Of a stretch of 64,000 bases of DNA, positions 54,049-63,233 are shown piece after piece (positions within the stretch are counted from its first letter, which is position 1; each line of letters starts with the position of its first letter). Below the pieces are notes generated by a model. The model was not told where the DNA came from. It was given only the letters and a program-made list of their open reading frames with translations, and searched no databases. The DNA is from DATLZB01 sp035574175. GTDB taxonomy: Bacteria > Pseudomonadota > Alphaproteobacteria > Rhizobiales > Hyphomicrobiaceae. The stretch covers positions 1-64,000 of the forward strand of contig DATLZB010000203.1 in assembly GCA_035574175.1 (NCBI GenBank). Direction: 5' to 3'. Position numbers and translations under genes: made by a program.

Positions 54049-55392
54049 TTACCGGCCCATCAGGGCGAGCCGGACATAGGCACCCCTGTGCCAGGGCAGG
54101 TGCTGGCGCGCCGCGGCGAGCACGTCTTCGGCTGCGATGGAGGTGACATCAAAGTCGTAGATCGAAGCGCCGTTGAGCGTGCGATTGACCATGCTCTCCA
54201 GGATTGTGTCGTTGCACTCGGCCTTCTTGCGGCGCATGAGCTCAAAGCGATCTCTGAAACGGGCGAGTTCGAGGGGGTCGATGCGGCGCTTGAGCTTGGC
54301 CATGGTCTCGAAGACGCGTGCCTCGATCGCCACGGGCGACCTCGAGCTCGTGACCAGGATCTCGAATATGCCGGAGCTGCGGTCACAGTCGTAGACTGCC
54401 TCGGGCGTATAGGCATCTCCTGAACGGTCCCTTAGCTCTTGGAAGAGGGCGCCGTTGAGGCAGCCGGCGAGCGCGAGCAGCACTTTCGATTCGGGATCGG
54501 TGATCCGAATCCCCGTGTTCCAGGCAATCCTGAGTTCGGACAGGGGTCGCTTGAGATCGGCCGACGGCGCCGAAAGGGCGCTGTAGCTGCGAGTGACCGG
54601 GGCGCTCGGCAACTCGAGCATGGGGCCCTCGCCGTATCGGAACGAACCAAAATATCGCGATGCGAGGTCAAAGGCCTCGCTCGCCTCGAAGTCGCCAACC
54701 AGGAACAGATCCATATTCGCCGGAAGTCGCACGCTGTGGGCGAAGGCCTCCAGCTCCAAGGCGAGCCGGCGAGGGGGCATCATGGCCTTCAGAATCTCCG
54801 TTTCCACCGTGTCGCGGGCATACGGGTGAGACCTGCCATAAAGCGCCTGATCGAACTCCTGTTTTGCCTTGCCAGTGGCCTCGTACTTGATGAGATAGAG
54901 CTCCTGCAGGACGATCCGCGCCTCCCGTTCCACGGTCTCGACGTCGAATTTCTGGTCGAGACTGGTAATCGCCAGCATCTCGAGCGCGCGTGCCATGTTG
55001 CTCGGAAGGAACGATGCATTCCACTGGATCGAACCGATCGCCGTGGTGGCGTCGCTGTCCTGCATGCAGTCCTGCCGGATCTGCCTGATCTCGTTTGCGG
55101 AGAATGCGCCCGCCGCCCCGCTGAAGGAGGTGTGCTCCATCAAATGGGCCAAGCCGCCGGGCTCGCCGATCTCCTTGCTGCGCAAGACGAGCGACGCACT
55201 CACGTAACCCGATCTCTTGGTCAGGCAATGGATACGCAGCCCGTTGGACAGTGCTAATGAGACGGGCTCGCCTCCCGAAGCGGCCGTGAAGGTGCCTTGC
55301 GAGTCCTTGAAGGCAGCCGCCCCGGTAGGCAGCGTCGACGCCGCCCCGCCCAGTAACAAGCCCCTCAGCGCGTCGCGTCGGCTCACCCGCAT
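54049..55392 (-). CDS. Tat-exported M16 family metallopeptidase
   Basis: A 447-aa inverzincin-type peptidase. The zinc motif HLMEH (HxxEH) lies near residue 83, and the distal Glu ligand is in ARIVLQELYLIKYEA near 165. The C-terminal half is the usual M16 non-catalytic domain. The N-terminus carries a twin-arginine signal, SRRDALRGLLLGGAAS, so the protein is exported folded to the periplasm. Its gene converges on the L,D-transpeptidase gene. The substrate is unknown. Confidence 0.88.
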   Translation of the reverse strand: MRVSRRDALRGLLLGGAASTLPTGAAAFKDSQGTFTAASGGEPVSLALSNGLRIHCLTKRSGYVSASLVLRSKEIGEPGGLAHLMEHTSFSGAAGAFSANEIRQIRQDCMQDSDATTAIGSIQWNASFLPSNMARALEMLAITSLDQKFDVETVEREARIVLQELYLIKYEATGKAKQEFDQALYGRSHPYARDTVETEILKAMMPPRRLALELEAFAHSVRLPANMDLFLVGDFEASEAFDLASRYFGSFRYGEGPMLELPSAPVTRSYSALSAPSADLKRPLSELRIAWNTGIRITDPESKVLLALAGCLNGALFQELRDRSGDAYTPEAVYDCDRSSGIFEILVTSSRSPVAIEARVFETMAKLKRRIDPLELARFRDRFELMRRKKAECNDTILESMVNRTLNGASIYDFDVTSIAAEDVLAAARQHLPWHRGAYVRLALMGR

Positions 55393-55506
55393 ATGCGCCC
55401 CCGCAGGACGGTAAGCACGTAGTCCCGGGCCACTCTAGCTCCGGTTGGTCAGACCACACAATAACCGGCGTTCGCAAACCCGTTCGTGCCCTCAGGGACG
55501 GGCAGC

Positions 55507-56394
55507 TCATTCGCTGCGCAGCCTCTGTCCGAGGCGTCCGGCCAGGTCCTGCACGAATTGCCAGGCAACGCGGCCCGACCGGCCTCCTCTCGTCATGCTC
55601 CACTCGAGAGCCTCGCGCACGAGTTCCTCTTCCGCAACCCTGAGGCCGTGATAAGCGCTATAGCCGCGCACCATCTCGAGGTACTCGTCTTGGCTGCAAT
55701 TGTGGAAGCCGAGCCAAAGCCCGAACCGATCCGACAACGACACCTTCTCCTCGGTAGCCTCCGAAGGGTTGATGGCGGTTGAACGCTCGTTCTCCATCAT
55801 CTCCCGGGGCAGGAGATGGCGCCGGTTGGATGTGGCATAGAACAGCACGCTCTCCGGTCGGCCCTCGATGCCTCCTTCGAGGACGGCTTTGAGGGACTTG
55901 TAGCTTGTGTCCGCGGCGTCGAACGAAAGATCGTCGCAAAACACGATGAAGCGATGGCGGGCGGACTTCAAGTGCGCAAGACAACGGGGGAGACTGGCGA
56001 TGTCCTCCCGGTGGATCTCGATCAGTTTGAGGTTGGCCGCGGTCCCCTTGCCGGCTCCGAGCTTGCGGCAAACCTCCGCATGAACGGCCTTGACCAGCGA
56101 GCTCTTTCCCATACCGCGCGCACCCCAAAGCAAGGCGTTGTTGGCAGGCAGGCCGCGCGCGAATCGCTCGGTGTTGGCGAGCAGCTGTTCGGCCGCCCGA
56201 TCGATGCCTTTGAGCAGCACCAGCGGCACCCGGTTGACGTGCGGCACGGGCTCGAATCCTTCCGGGTCAGCATGCCATACGAATGCTTCCCAGGCCGAGA
56301 AGTTGGCCGGTTCAAGCGGCGGCGGGGCGAGCCGCTCGAGGGCGGCGGCGATACGGGCAAGGAGCTGATCTCGCGTGTCGTTGGAAGCGGGCAT
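55507..56394 (-). CDS. DUF815 AAA-family ATPase
   Basis: A 295-aa protein from the ATG at 56394; the longer frame upstream is Arg-rich and unlikely. Walker A is WGARGMGKSSLV near 100, Walker B is HRFIVFCDDLSF near 150, and sensor 1 is LFYATSNRRHLLP near 187. The DUF815 function is unknown. It precedes yajC-secD-secF divergently, an arrangement I recognise as common in Hyphomicrobiales. Confidence 0.92.
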   Translation of the reverse strand: MPASNDTRDQLLARIAAALERLAPPPLEPANFSAWEAFVWHADPEGFEPVPHVNRVPLVLLKGIDRAAEQLLANTERFARGLPANNALLWGARGMGKSSLVKAVHAEVCRKLGAGKGTAANLKLIEIHREDIASLPRCLAHLKSARHRFIVFCDDLSFDAADTSYKSLKAVLEGGIEGRPESVLFYATSNRRHLLPREMMENERSTAINPSEATEEKVSLSDRFGLWLGFHNCSQDEYLEMVRGYSAYHGLRVAEEELVREALEWSMTRGGRSGRVAWQFVQDLAGRLGQRLRSE

Positions 56395-56622
56395 GGGAGG
56401 CCTTTCGCTCTCCGGGCTCTTGGGCCGGCTGCACGCCTCTATAGCGGCGCGCGGTGCGGGCGTCATCCGCCGCCGTTGCCCGTGGTTGCGCTCACCGTTG
56501 AGGTTGCAAAGCGAGGGCCAAGCCTTATAGTCGCGACGATTTTTGCCCGCGCGCGTCACGGGTCCGGAATCGGGTTGGCGGTCGCGTGTACGAGGCATGG
56601 CCGCGGCGAGGAAGCAGCACGC

Positions 56623-56958
56623 ATGTTCATCTCTCCGGCGTTCGCGCAGTCAGGAGCCCCCGGCGGTGGCGGCGACTTTCTGTTCCAGCTGATGCCCATC
56701 CTTCTGATGTTTGTGATCTTCTACTTCCTGCTGTTCCGCCCCCAGCAGCAGCGCATGAAGCAGCACCGCGAGATGGTGGCGAACCTGCGCCGTGGCGACA
56801 CAGTGGTGACGGCCGGCGGTATCATCGGCAAGGTCACCAAGGTAGTCGACGACAGGGAGATCGAGGTAGAGATCGCGGGCAACACCAGGGTACGCGTGGT
56901 CAAGGGAACGGTGGCCGAAGTGCGCACGCGCGCCGAGCCGGTCAAGGAAAGTACTTGA
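56623..56958 (+). CDS. yajC: Preprotein translocase subunit YajC
   Basis: A 111-aa single-pass inner-membrane protein that joins SecD and SecF. The pattern is QLMPILLMFVIFYFLLFRPQ near 25, then RMKQHREMVANLRRGDTVVTAGG and GKVTKVVDDREIEVEI. The ATG at 56623 fits the family length; the open frame continues far upstream only as a shadow of the opposite-strand gene. Confidence 0.95.
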   Translation: MFISPAFAQSGAPGGGGDFLFQLMPILLMFVIFYFLLFRPQQQRMKQHREMVANLRRGDTVVTAGGIIGKVTKVVDDREIEVEIAGNTRVRVVKGTVAEVRTRAEPVKEST

Positions 56959-57131
56959 TAGCCGAGCCTCGTACCCACGAGCGCCGAGCTGTCCGGGTCG
57001 CCACCTGAGGTTTCAAGCGCTCCGTTGACAGCGAACAGCGTGGGTGGTGCTGCCCATCAGTGGCTTCGCGCCGGCGGGCAGGGTGCCCCCGCCGACCTGG
57101 CCGCCCGGGAAGTCTTAAGGTTGGAGCTCAC

Positions 57132-58748
57132 ATGCTGCACTTCTCCCAGGCAAGAGTGATCTTTGTCTTGCTGATCTGCTTGGTAGCGTTTCTTTTCGCG
57201 ATGCCGAACTTCTTCCCAAAGGAGGTGGTCGAACGCTGGCCGAGCTTCCTGCCCAAACGACAGCTTGCGCTTGGTCTCGACCTCAAGGGCGGCGCACATC
57301 TACTGCTGGCGATGGACACCGAGACGCTCCGCAAGGACTGGATCGCGACTCTGCGCGATGACGCCCGCAAACAGCTGCGCGATGCCAAGATCTCGTTCAC
57401 GGCCGTTGGCACGACGCCGACCGCCGTCCAAATCAGGCTCGCTAAGCCCGAAGATGCCGATGCGGCCGTGCGGGAGTTGCGGAAGCTCAACCAATCGCTC
57501 GGGAGTTTGCTCCTTGGCACGGAGAGCAATTCGATCGATGTCGAAAAAGGCGAGGGCGGCCTTGTCACCTTACGACCGACGCCTCAGGGTCTCTCCAATC
57601 GCATCTCCGGGGCCGCCAGTGCAGCGCTTGAGACGGTGCGGCGGCGCGTCGACATCATTGGAACGACCGAGCCCCTGATCGTGCGCCAGGGCAGCGACCG
57701 CATCCTGGTACAGGTGCCGGGCTTCGACGATACGCGTCGGCTGAAGGAGCTGATCGGAAACACCGCCAAGCTGTCGTTCCACGAGGTGCATCCCCAGATG
57801 ACGGCAGAGGAGGCGCGCGCCACCCGCGTCCCTATCGGCTACAAAATCTATCCCGCGGCCGAGAAGAACGAGGCCGCCTACCTGTTGCGCGAGACCCCGG
57901 TAGTGCCGGGTGACGACCTCGTCGATGCTCAGCCGGGGTTCGACTCGCGCACGAACGAGCCGGTCATCAATTTCCGTTTCAATCAGTCGGGGGCGCGCCG
58001 GTTCGGCGCCTTCACCAGAGACAACGTCGGCCGGCCGTTCGCGATCGTACTCGACGACAAGGTGCTGTCGGCCCCCGTGATCCGCGAGCCTATCCTCGGC
58101 GGTTCTGGTCAGATCTCGGGCAGCTTCACCATCGAAAGCGCCAACACTCTTGCCGTGCAGCTGCGCTCGGGTGCGCTGCCGACCAAGCTCACCGTGATCG
58201 AGGAGCGCACGGTCGGTCCCTCGCTCGGCGCCGACTCGGTGGCCGCCGGTACCACCGCCGGCATCATTGGCATGATCGCCACCGTGATCATGACGGTCGT
58301 CGCTTACGGCACGTTCGGCGTGATCGCGGTAATCGGCCTCGCGGTGCACGCCATCTCGATCCTGGCGCTGATGTCGGCAATCGGCACCACGCTGACGTTG
58401 CCCGGCATCGCGGGGTTCGTGCTCACGATCAGTATGGCGATAGACGCCAACGTGCTCATTTATGAGAGGATTCGCGAGGAGCTGCGCGCCGGCAAGACCG
58501 CCGTCTCCGCTATCGATGCCGGCTTCACCCGGGCGTTCGTAGCGATCTTCGATAGCCAGCTGACGACGCTCGCTGCGGCCGTGATCATGTTCTGGTTGGG
58601 CTCCGGGCCGATACGCGGCTTCGCCGTAACGCTGACGCTGGGCATTCTCACGTCAGTGTTCGCTGCCGTCACCGTTACGCGAATGCTGGTCGCGCTGTGG
58701 CTGCGCTCGGCGAGGGCGCGCAGTCGGGCGATTGAGGTACCGATCTAA
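57132..58748 (+). CDS. secD: Protein translocase subunit SecD
   Basis: A 538-aa proton-driven partner of SecYEG. The ATG at 57132 has ggag upstream. Helix 1 is at ~10-25, followed by the SecD landmark LGLDLKGGAHLLL near 48, a large periplasmic P1 region (about 60-370) and five helices. The last part has LPGIAGFVLTISMAIDANVL and YERIREELRAGKT. The gene order yajC-secD-secF is canonical. The 173 bp upstream hold no supported gene. Confidence 0.97.
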   Translation: MLHFSQARVIFVLLICLVAFLFAMPNFFPKEVVERWPSFLPKRQLALGLDLKGGAHLLLAMDTETLRKDWIATLRDDARKQLRDAKISFTAVGTTPTAVQIRLAKPEDADAAVRELRKLNQSLGSLLLGTESNSIDVEKGEGGLVTLRPTPQGLSNRISGAASAALETVRRRVDIIGTTEPLIVRQGSDRILVQVPGFDDTRRLKELIGNTAKLSFHEVHPQMTAEEARATRVPIGYKIYPAAEKNEAAYLLRETPVVPGDDLVDAQPGFDSRTNEPVINFRFNQSGARRFGAFTRDNVGRPFAIVLDDKVLSAPVIREPILGGSGQISGSFTIESANTLAVQLRSGALPTKLTVIEERTVGPSLGADSVAAGTTAGIIGMIATVIMTVVAYGTFGVIAVIGLAVHAISILALMSAIGTTLTLPGIAGFVLTISMAIDANVLIYERIREELRAGKTAVSAIDAGFTRAFVAIFDSQLTTLAAAVIMFWLGSGPIRGFAVTLTLGILTSVFAAVTVTRMLVALWLRSARARSRAIEVPI

Positions 58749-58762
58749 GGCGGGATGTTCCC

Positions 58763-59719
58763 ATGTTTCCAATCCCGGATTTCAAGGGCTTCGATTTCTT
58801 CCCCCACGGCACTCGCCTGCCCTTTATGCGGTTTAAGGCGGCCTGCCTGTGGGCCTCCATCATCGCGATGTTGGCTTCGATCGCTCTCGTCGCCACGTTC
58901 GGTTTCAACTTCGGTGTGGACTTCAAGGGCGGCTCGCTGATCGAGGTCCAGTCCAAGGCGGGGCCGGCCGATCTCGCCAGCATTCGCGCAAGACTTGGGG
59001 GACTTGGTCTCGGCGACGTGCAGATCCAGACGTTCGGCACGCCCAACGACGTGCTGATCCGTGTCGAACAGCAGCAGGGGGGGGAGGAAGCACAGCAGAA
59101 GGCCTTGGCCAAGGTGCAGGAAGCGCTCGGCGACGGCTTCGTGCAAAGGCGCATCGAGGTGGTGGGGCCCGGCGTATCGAGCGAACTGCGTATGACCGGC
59201 ATTATCGCGGTGCTGTGCTCGCTCCTTGCCATCATCGCCTACGTATGGTTCCGCTTCGAATGGCAGTTTGCCGCCGGCACGGTCATAGCGCTCTCCCATG
59301 ACGTGCTGATCACGGCGGGCATCTTCTCCTTGCTGCAACTCGAGTTCGACCTTTCGATCGTGGCAGCGCTGCTGACCATTCTCGGCTACTCGGTCAATGA
59401 CACCGTCGTCGTATCGGACCGGATCCGCGAGAACCTGCGCAAATACAAGCGTATGGACCTGAACGAGCTGCTCAATCTGTCGATCAACGAGACCCTGTCC
59501 CGCACGATTCTGACTGGCGCCACCACCATTGTCGTACTGATCTCGCTTTACATCTTCGGCGGCGAGGTGATCCGGAACTTCACCTTCGCCATGTTGTTCG
59601 GCGTGCTGATCGGCACTTATTCGTCGATCTTCATCGCGGCACCGGTGCTCGACTACCTGGGCGTGAAGCGCGACTGGAGCGGAGCCGAAGTGAAGCCCAA
59701 GGCGAAGAGCCGCGTCTGA
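58763..59719 (+). CDS. secF: Protein translocase subunit SecF
   Basis: A 318-aa partner of SecD, 14 bp downstream. Six helices are predicted. FGFNFGVDFKGGSLIEVQ near 48 and LGYSVNDTVVVSDRIRENL near 215 are the SecF signatures. The start is ATG at 58763; another ATG at 58755 is in the wrong frame. Confidence 0.97.
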   Translation: MFPIPDFKGFDFFPHGTRLPFMRFKAACLWASIIAMLASIALVATFGFNFGVDFKGGSLIEVQSKAGPADLASIRARLGGLGLGDVQIQTFGTPNDVLIRVEQQQGGEEAQQKALAKVQEALGDGFVQRRIEVVGPGVSSELRMTGIIAVLCSLLAIIAYVWFRFEWQFAAGTVIALSHDVLITAGIFSLLQLEFDLSIVAALLTILGYSVNDTVVVSDRIRENLRKYKRMDLNELLNLSINETLSRTILTGATTIVVLISLYIFGGEVIRNFTFAMLFGVLIGTYSSIFIAAPVLDYLGVKRDWSGAEVKPKAKSRV

Positions 59720-59757
59720 GAGCGAAGGTTCGACGTGCAGTCACCGCGGGGTCGACC

Positions 59758-60357
59758 ATGCAAGCCATTCTTGCCAGTCCGGGCCGGACACTTGTACTCG
59801 CGGGCGCTGTTTCGCTCGCCATCCTGATCGGGTGGCTGGCAGCGGAGGGCGCCGATGGGATCGGGCTTTTGTCGTTCTTGCTCCGCTTTGCCCACGTAAT
59901 GGGGGCGGTCATCTGGCTGGGCATGATCTGGTTCGTGAACTTTATCCAGCTTGACGCACTGGCGATGGCGGACAAGCATGGTCGGGGGGTGCTCATGAAG
60001 AGCATCGTTCCGCGCGTGGCGAACACGTTCCGCCATGCATCACACCTGACCGTCGCGAGCGGCTTGATGCTGCTCTTCACCAGTGGCTATCTGCTGGGGT
60101 CGCTCGTTTATGCAACCGAGGTCCACACGCCCCCCTTGCGCAACGCGCTGCTGTGGAGCGGTGTGCTCGGCGGCGGAGCGATGTGGGTGATCGTCAACAT
60201 GATGATCTGGCCCAGTCTCAAGATCATTCTCGGCCACACGGCCGACGCTGGCGCGAAGGCCGCAGCGCGGGCACGCGTGGCGATGCTTGCCCGCATCAAT
60301 CTGGCGCTCTCCGTTCCCGTCACGTTCGTGATGGTGGCGGCCGCGCACCTTTACTGA
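59758..60357 (+). CDS. Multi-pass membrane protein, similar in plan to the urate oxidase N-terminal (PuuD) domain
   Basis: A 199-aa inner-membrane protein with about four to five helices. FAHVMGAVIWLGMIWFVNF near 43 and RHASHLTVASGLMLL near 91 place His residues inside helices, as in heme-binding membrane proteins. I see no catalytic domain. The resemblance to the membrane part of urate hydroxylases is from memory and moderate. It follows secF by 38 bp on the same strand and precedes a phytoene-synthase-like gene by one base. Confidence 0.65.
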   Translation: MQAILASPGRTLVLAGAVSLAILIGWLAAEGADGIGLLSFLLRFAHVMGAVIWLGMIWFVNFIQLDALAMADKHGRGVLMKSIVPRVANTFRHASHLTVASGLMLLFTSGYLLGSLVYATEVHTPPLRNALLWSGVLGGGAMWVIVNMMIWPSLKIILGHTADAGAKAAARARVAMLARINLALSVPVTFVMVAAAHLY

Positions 60358-60358
60358 G

Positions 60359-61219
60359 GTGCCTGGGTCCCGCGGCGCTCACGACGACGAGGTGGTACGA
60401 ATCGCTGCGCGCGCCTATGAGCGGGATCGCTATCTTGCCGCTCTGCTCGCCCCGCGCACCCTGCAGCTCGATCTCATTGCTCTCGCCGCCTTCGGCGGCG
60501 AGGTGGCGCGTATTCCCGCGTTCGTCAACGAGCCCATGATGGGCGAGGTTCGGCTGCGCTGGTGGCGCGACGCGCTGGCGGAGGTCGCCGCCGGCAATTC
60601 CACCGGACACCCGGTGGCCGATGCGGTCGGTGCAACCGTGCGCAGGCACAGGCTTCCAACGGGCTTGCTGGAGGGTTTCATCGAGGCAACGGCTCTGCGC
60701 CTTTATGAGGTCGCGCCGGCTGATGACGAGGCGCTCCGATCCTATCTCGGCGACACCGAAGGCGCCCTGTTTGCGCTGACTTGGCGCATTCTGGCGGGCG
60801 CCGATGGAGGCAGCGAGCCTGAATTCCTGGCCATGGCCGGTCAGGCCTATGGCCTTGCACGGCTCGTTTACGAGTTTTCTGCGCTCCTTGCCCAGGGACG
60901 CACGCTCGTCCCGCTATCTCGTTTGGAAAACCACGGCATCAGCGTCGCGGAGTTGTGCTCGGGTGTTCGCCCGCACGACACGGCGGCGCTCTTGGCGGAG
61001 ATCGCAGCTGATGCGCGGCGCAATCTCGCCGCGGTTGCACCCATTCTGAGCCGCGTCGCCCGTCCCCTGCGCACAGCATTGCTCCCTATTGCCCTCGTAG
61101 AGCCCTATTTGCGCTTTCAACAAAGGGGCAATCTCAACCGGCCCGACCGGACGGCAGACATCTCTCCCCTCACACGCGTCTGGCGAATCTGGTGGGCCCA
61201 CCGCACCGGCCGATTCTAG
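60359..61219 (+). CDS. Squalene/phytoene synthase-like protein (NDUFAF6-type)
   Basis: A 286-aa all-helical protein from a GTG start one base after the previous stop. RLRWWRDALAEVAAGN near 65 and GQAYGLARLVYEFSAL near 160 are the family's most conserved parts. The two Asp-rich DxxxD motifs of active head-to-head prenyl synthases are not seen; the first region reads AFGGEVARIP. The non-enzymatic branch, related to the complex I assembly factor NDUFAF6, is therefore more likely than carotenoid or hopanoid synthesis. Confidence 0.82.
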   Translation: MPGSRGAHDDEVVRIAARAYERDRYLAALLAPRTLQLDLIALAAFGGEVARIPAFVNEPMMGEVRLRWWRDALAEVAAGNSTGHPVADAVGATVRRHRLPTGLLEGFIEATALRLYEVAPADDEALRSYLGDTEGALFALTWRILAGADGGSEPEFLAMAGQAYGLARLVYEFSALLAQGRTLVPLSRLENHGISVAELCSGVRPHDTAALLAEIAADARRNLAAVAPILSRVARPLRTALLPIALVEPYLRFQQRGNLNRPDRTADISPLTRVWRIWWAHRTGRF

Positions 61220-61229
61220 GTCCGGTTAC

Positions 61230-61260
61230 GTGCCCCGGCGCGCAAAAAACCGCGGGGCAC
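61230..61260 (+). terminator. Perfect inverted repeat before the SGNH hydrolase gene
   Basis: GTGCCCCG (61230-61237) and CGGGGCAC (61253-61260) pair perfectly around a 15-base loop containing an A-run. It lies 10 bp after the phytoene-synthase-like stop and 27 bp before the next ATG. It could terminate transcription or mark an mRNA boundary. There is no T-run after it. Confidence 0.35.
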
Positions 61261-61287
61261 GGGTTCGATGGCTGCGGGAGAGTGGAC

Positions 61288-63222
61288 ATGGGAAGGCATT
61301 GGGGACCAGTGCTTGCCGGCTTGATCACGCTGGCTGGAGCGCATACCGCTCCGCTTGCGGCCGATGAGCCCGTGAAGCGGGTTCTCGGCACCGAGACGGT
61401 GCGCGCTGGGCCGCACATCGCATGGCGGGTGGAAAATCCGTTTCGGTTTTTCGTCGACCCTGCGGACACCGAGGTGCACCGGGCCACCTTTGCATCCCTC
61501 TCTCCGCAGCAGAGGCAGTCGCCGGTGCTGGCCGCCGAGCAGGACTTGAGCAGGCGCCACCCGGACGGCTGGGCGTCGGCCATGAAGGGGCCCACCTGCT
61601 GGGATCCGGTGCACAACCTGCACGTCTGTCCGGACGCCGCGCCCTACATCTCTCCCGATCAGCATCGCGTTGCCGCTGAGCTCGCGAACCTGCCTGATGG
61701 GGGCCTTGTCGACTGCACCTGGTTGGTGACGCCGCCGGGCAACGCTCCCAGTCGCTCTAGCGCCCTAACGCAGCCCTGCGATCGCATCGCGAGCTTGGCT
61801 GTGCCCTATCCGCAGGGCGCCGTCATATCCGTTGAGATCGGTGGCCGGGAGATCGCGCGCACCATGGCACGGGTGAGCGATCTGCTGGTGGTCGGTATGG
61901 GCGACAGCTTTGCCTCAGGAGAGGGAAACCCGGATGTTCCTGTCCGCTTCTCGCGCGAGCGATCGGCCGACTACGACAGCTCTACCCTTGCCGGGTATCC
62001 GGCGCGCGTCGGCGCCTGGCGTGCCATTGGCGATGCCGAATTCATTGCCGGCAACGCGCGCTGGCTCGATCAGGCCTGCCACCGCTCGCTCTACTCCCAC
62101 CAGATGCGAGCAGCACTCCAGCTCGCCATCGAGGTCCCGCACCGAGCCGTAACCTTTGTCGGCGTCGCCTGCTCCGGCGCCGAGATCGTTGCCGGGCTGT
62201 TCTTGCGCTACAGGGGCAACGAGTGGGTGCCCAATCCGCCCGAGCACTCCCAGATCTCGGCCGTGGCCGAAGCCCAGTGCGGTGCGCACGAGGCACCGCT
62301 GCACGATCTGCCCGAGGCCTACCACATGAAAGGAGCCATCCCCGAGCTGAAGGGCGGCCTGGTCCTGCGCAAATGCCCTGCCGAGCACGCGCGCAAGATC
62401 GACCTGCTGCTGCTGTCCGTCGGCGGCAACGACATCGGTTTCTCCCGGCTCGTTGCTAACGCGGTGCTGGCCGATCGTTCGCTGCTCAAGCGGCTGGGCG
62501 GCTGGTTTGGACAGGTACATGGAGTGAGCGAGGCTGCAGCGCAGCTCGAATCGCTCGACATCCGCTACCGCGCGCTTAACCGAGCCCTGCACAACGTTCT
62601 GCACGTGCCTTGGGCCGAGAGCGACCGCATCATTCTCACCGCCTACCCCGCGCTCGCCCTGCTCGAAGACGGCAAGTCCGTCTGCCCGGATGGTGAGGCC
62701 GGCATGGACGTCCTTCCCGAGTTTCGGCTATCGGCCAAGAGGGCACGCGATGGCAGTGCCGTGGCGGAGCGGCTCAACGCCGTAATGCGCGCTTCGGCCC
62801 GGGAGCATGGCTGGACATTCGCCGACCAGCACCGCGACCGCTTCCTCGGGCGCGGTGTGTGCGCCGGATGGGCGGACCTGGCGCTGACCAGCGTCGACGA
62901 CTTGCGCCTGCCGCGCAAGGTGAACGGCGAGTGGCACCCCTACAACCCAGCCGACTACCGGCCCTACGCACCGCGTCAGCGCTGGTTCCGCACGCCGAAC
63001 GACGCCTTCATGACCGGCAACTTCCACATCTCTGCATCACTCCTGCAACGTGCGATGCGGATGGAAACCCTATCCTGGTTCCAATTGCTGCTGGCTGCCA
63101 CCTATTCGGGTGCGTTTCACCCCACCGCAGAGGGGCAAGCCGCCATCGCCGATGCGGTGGTCGACAAGGCGAGGGCCGTGCTCGCCAAGTACGACCGGCA
63201 ACATGCCGCCGCCACGGAGTGA
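61288..63222 (+). CDS. Large exported SGNH/GDSL-family hydrolase
   Basis: A 644-aa protein from the ATG at 61288 (gggagagtgga site upstream). A signal peptide is cut near APLAA. The N-terminal ~200 residues have several Cys (CWDPVHNLHVC, CTWLV) and no recognised fold. The SGNH esterase/lipase domain then shows block I VGMGDSFASGEGNP near 220, block III SVGGNDIGF near 400 and block V AFHPTAEGQ near 613 with the catalytic His. The size is well above typical single-domain GDSL lipases. The substrate is unknown. Confidence 0.85.
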   Translation: MGRHWGPVLAGLITLAGAHTAPLAADEPVKRVLGTETVRAGPHIAWRVENPFRFFVDPADTEVHRATFASLSPQQRQSPVLAAEQDLSRRHPDGWASAMKGPTCWDPVHNLHVCPDAAPYISPDQHRVAAELANLPDGGLVDCTWLVTPPGNAPSRSSALTQPCDRIASLAVPYPQGAVISVEIGGREIARTMARVSDLLVVGMGDSFASGEGNPDVPVRFSRERSADYDSSTLAGYPARVGAWRAIGDAEFIAGNARWLDQACHRSLYSHQMRAALQLAIEVPHRAVTFVGVACSGAEIVAGLFLRYRGNEWVPNPPEHSQISAVAEAQCGAHEAPLHDLPEAYHMKGAIPELKGGLVLRKCPAEHARKIDLLLLSVGGNDIGFSRLVANAVLADRSLLKRLGGWFGQVHGVSEAAAQLESLDIRYRALNRALHNVLHVPWAESDRIILTAYPALALLEDGKSVCPDGEAGMDVLPEFRLSAKRARDGSAVAERLNAVMRASAREHGWTFADQHRDRFLGRGVCAGWADLALTSVDDLRLPRKVNGEWHPYNPADYRPYAPRQRWFRTPNDAFMTGNFHISASLLQRAMRMETLSWFQLLLAATYSGAFHPTAEGQAAIADAVVDKARAVLAKYDRQHAAATE

Positions 63223-63233
63223 GCGGGGCAAAG

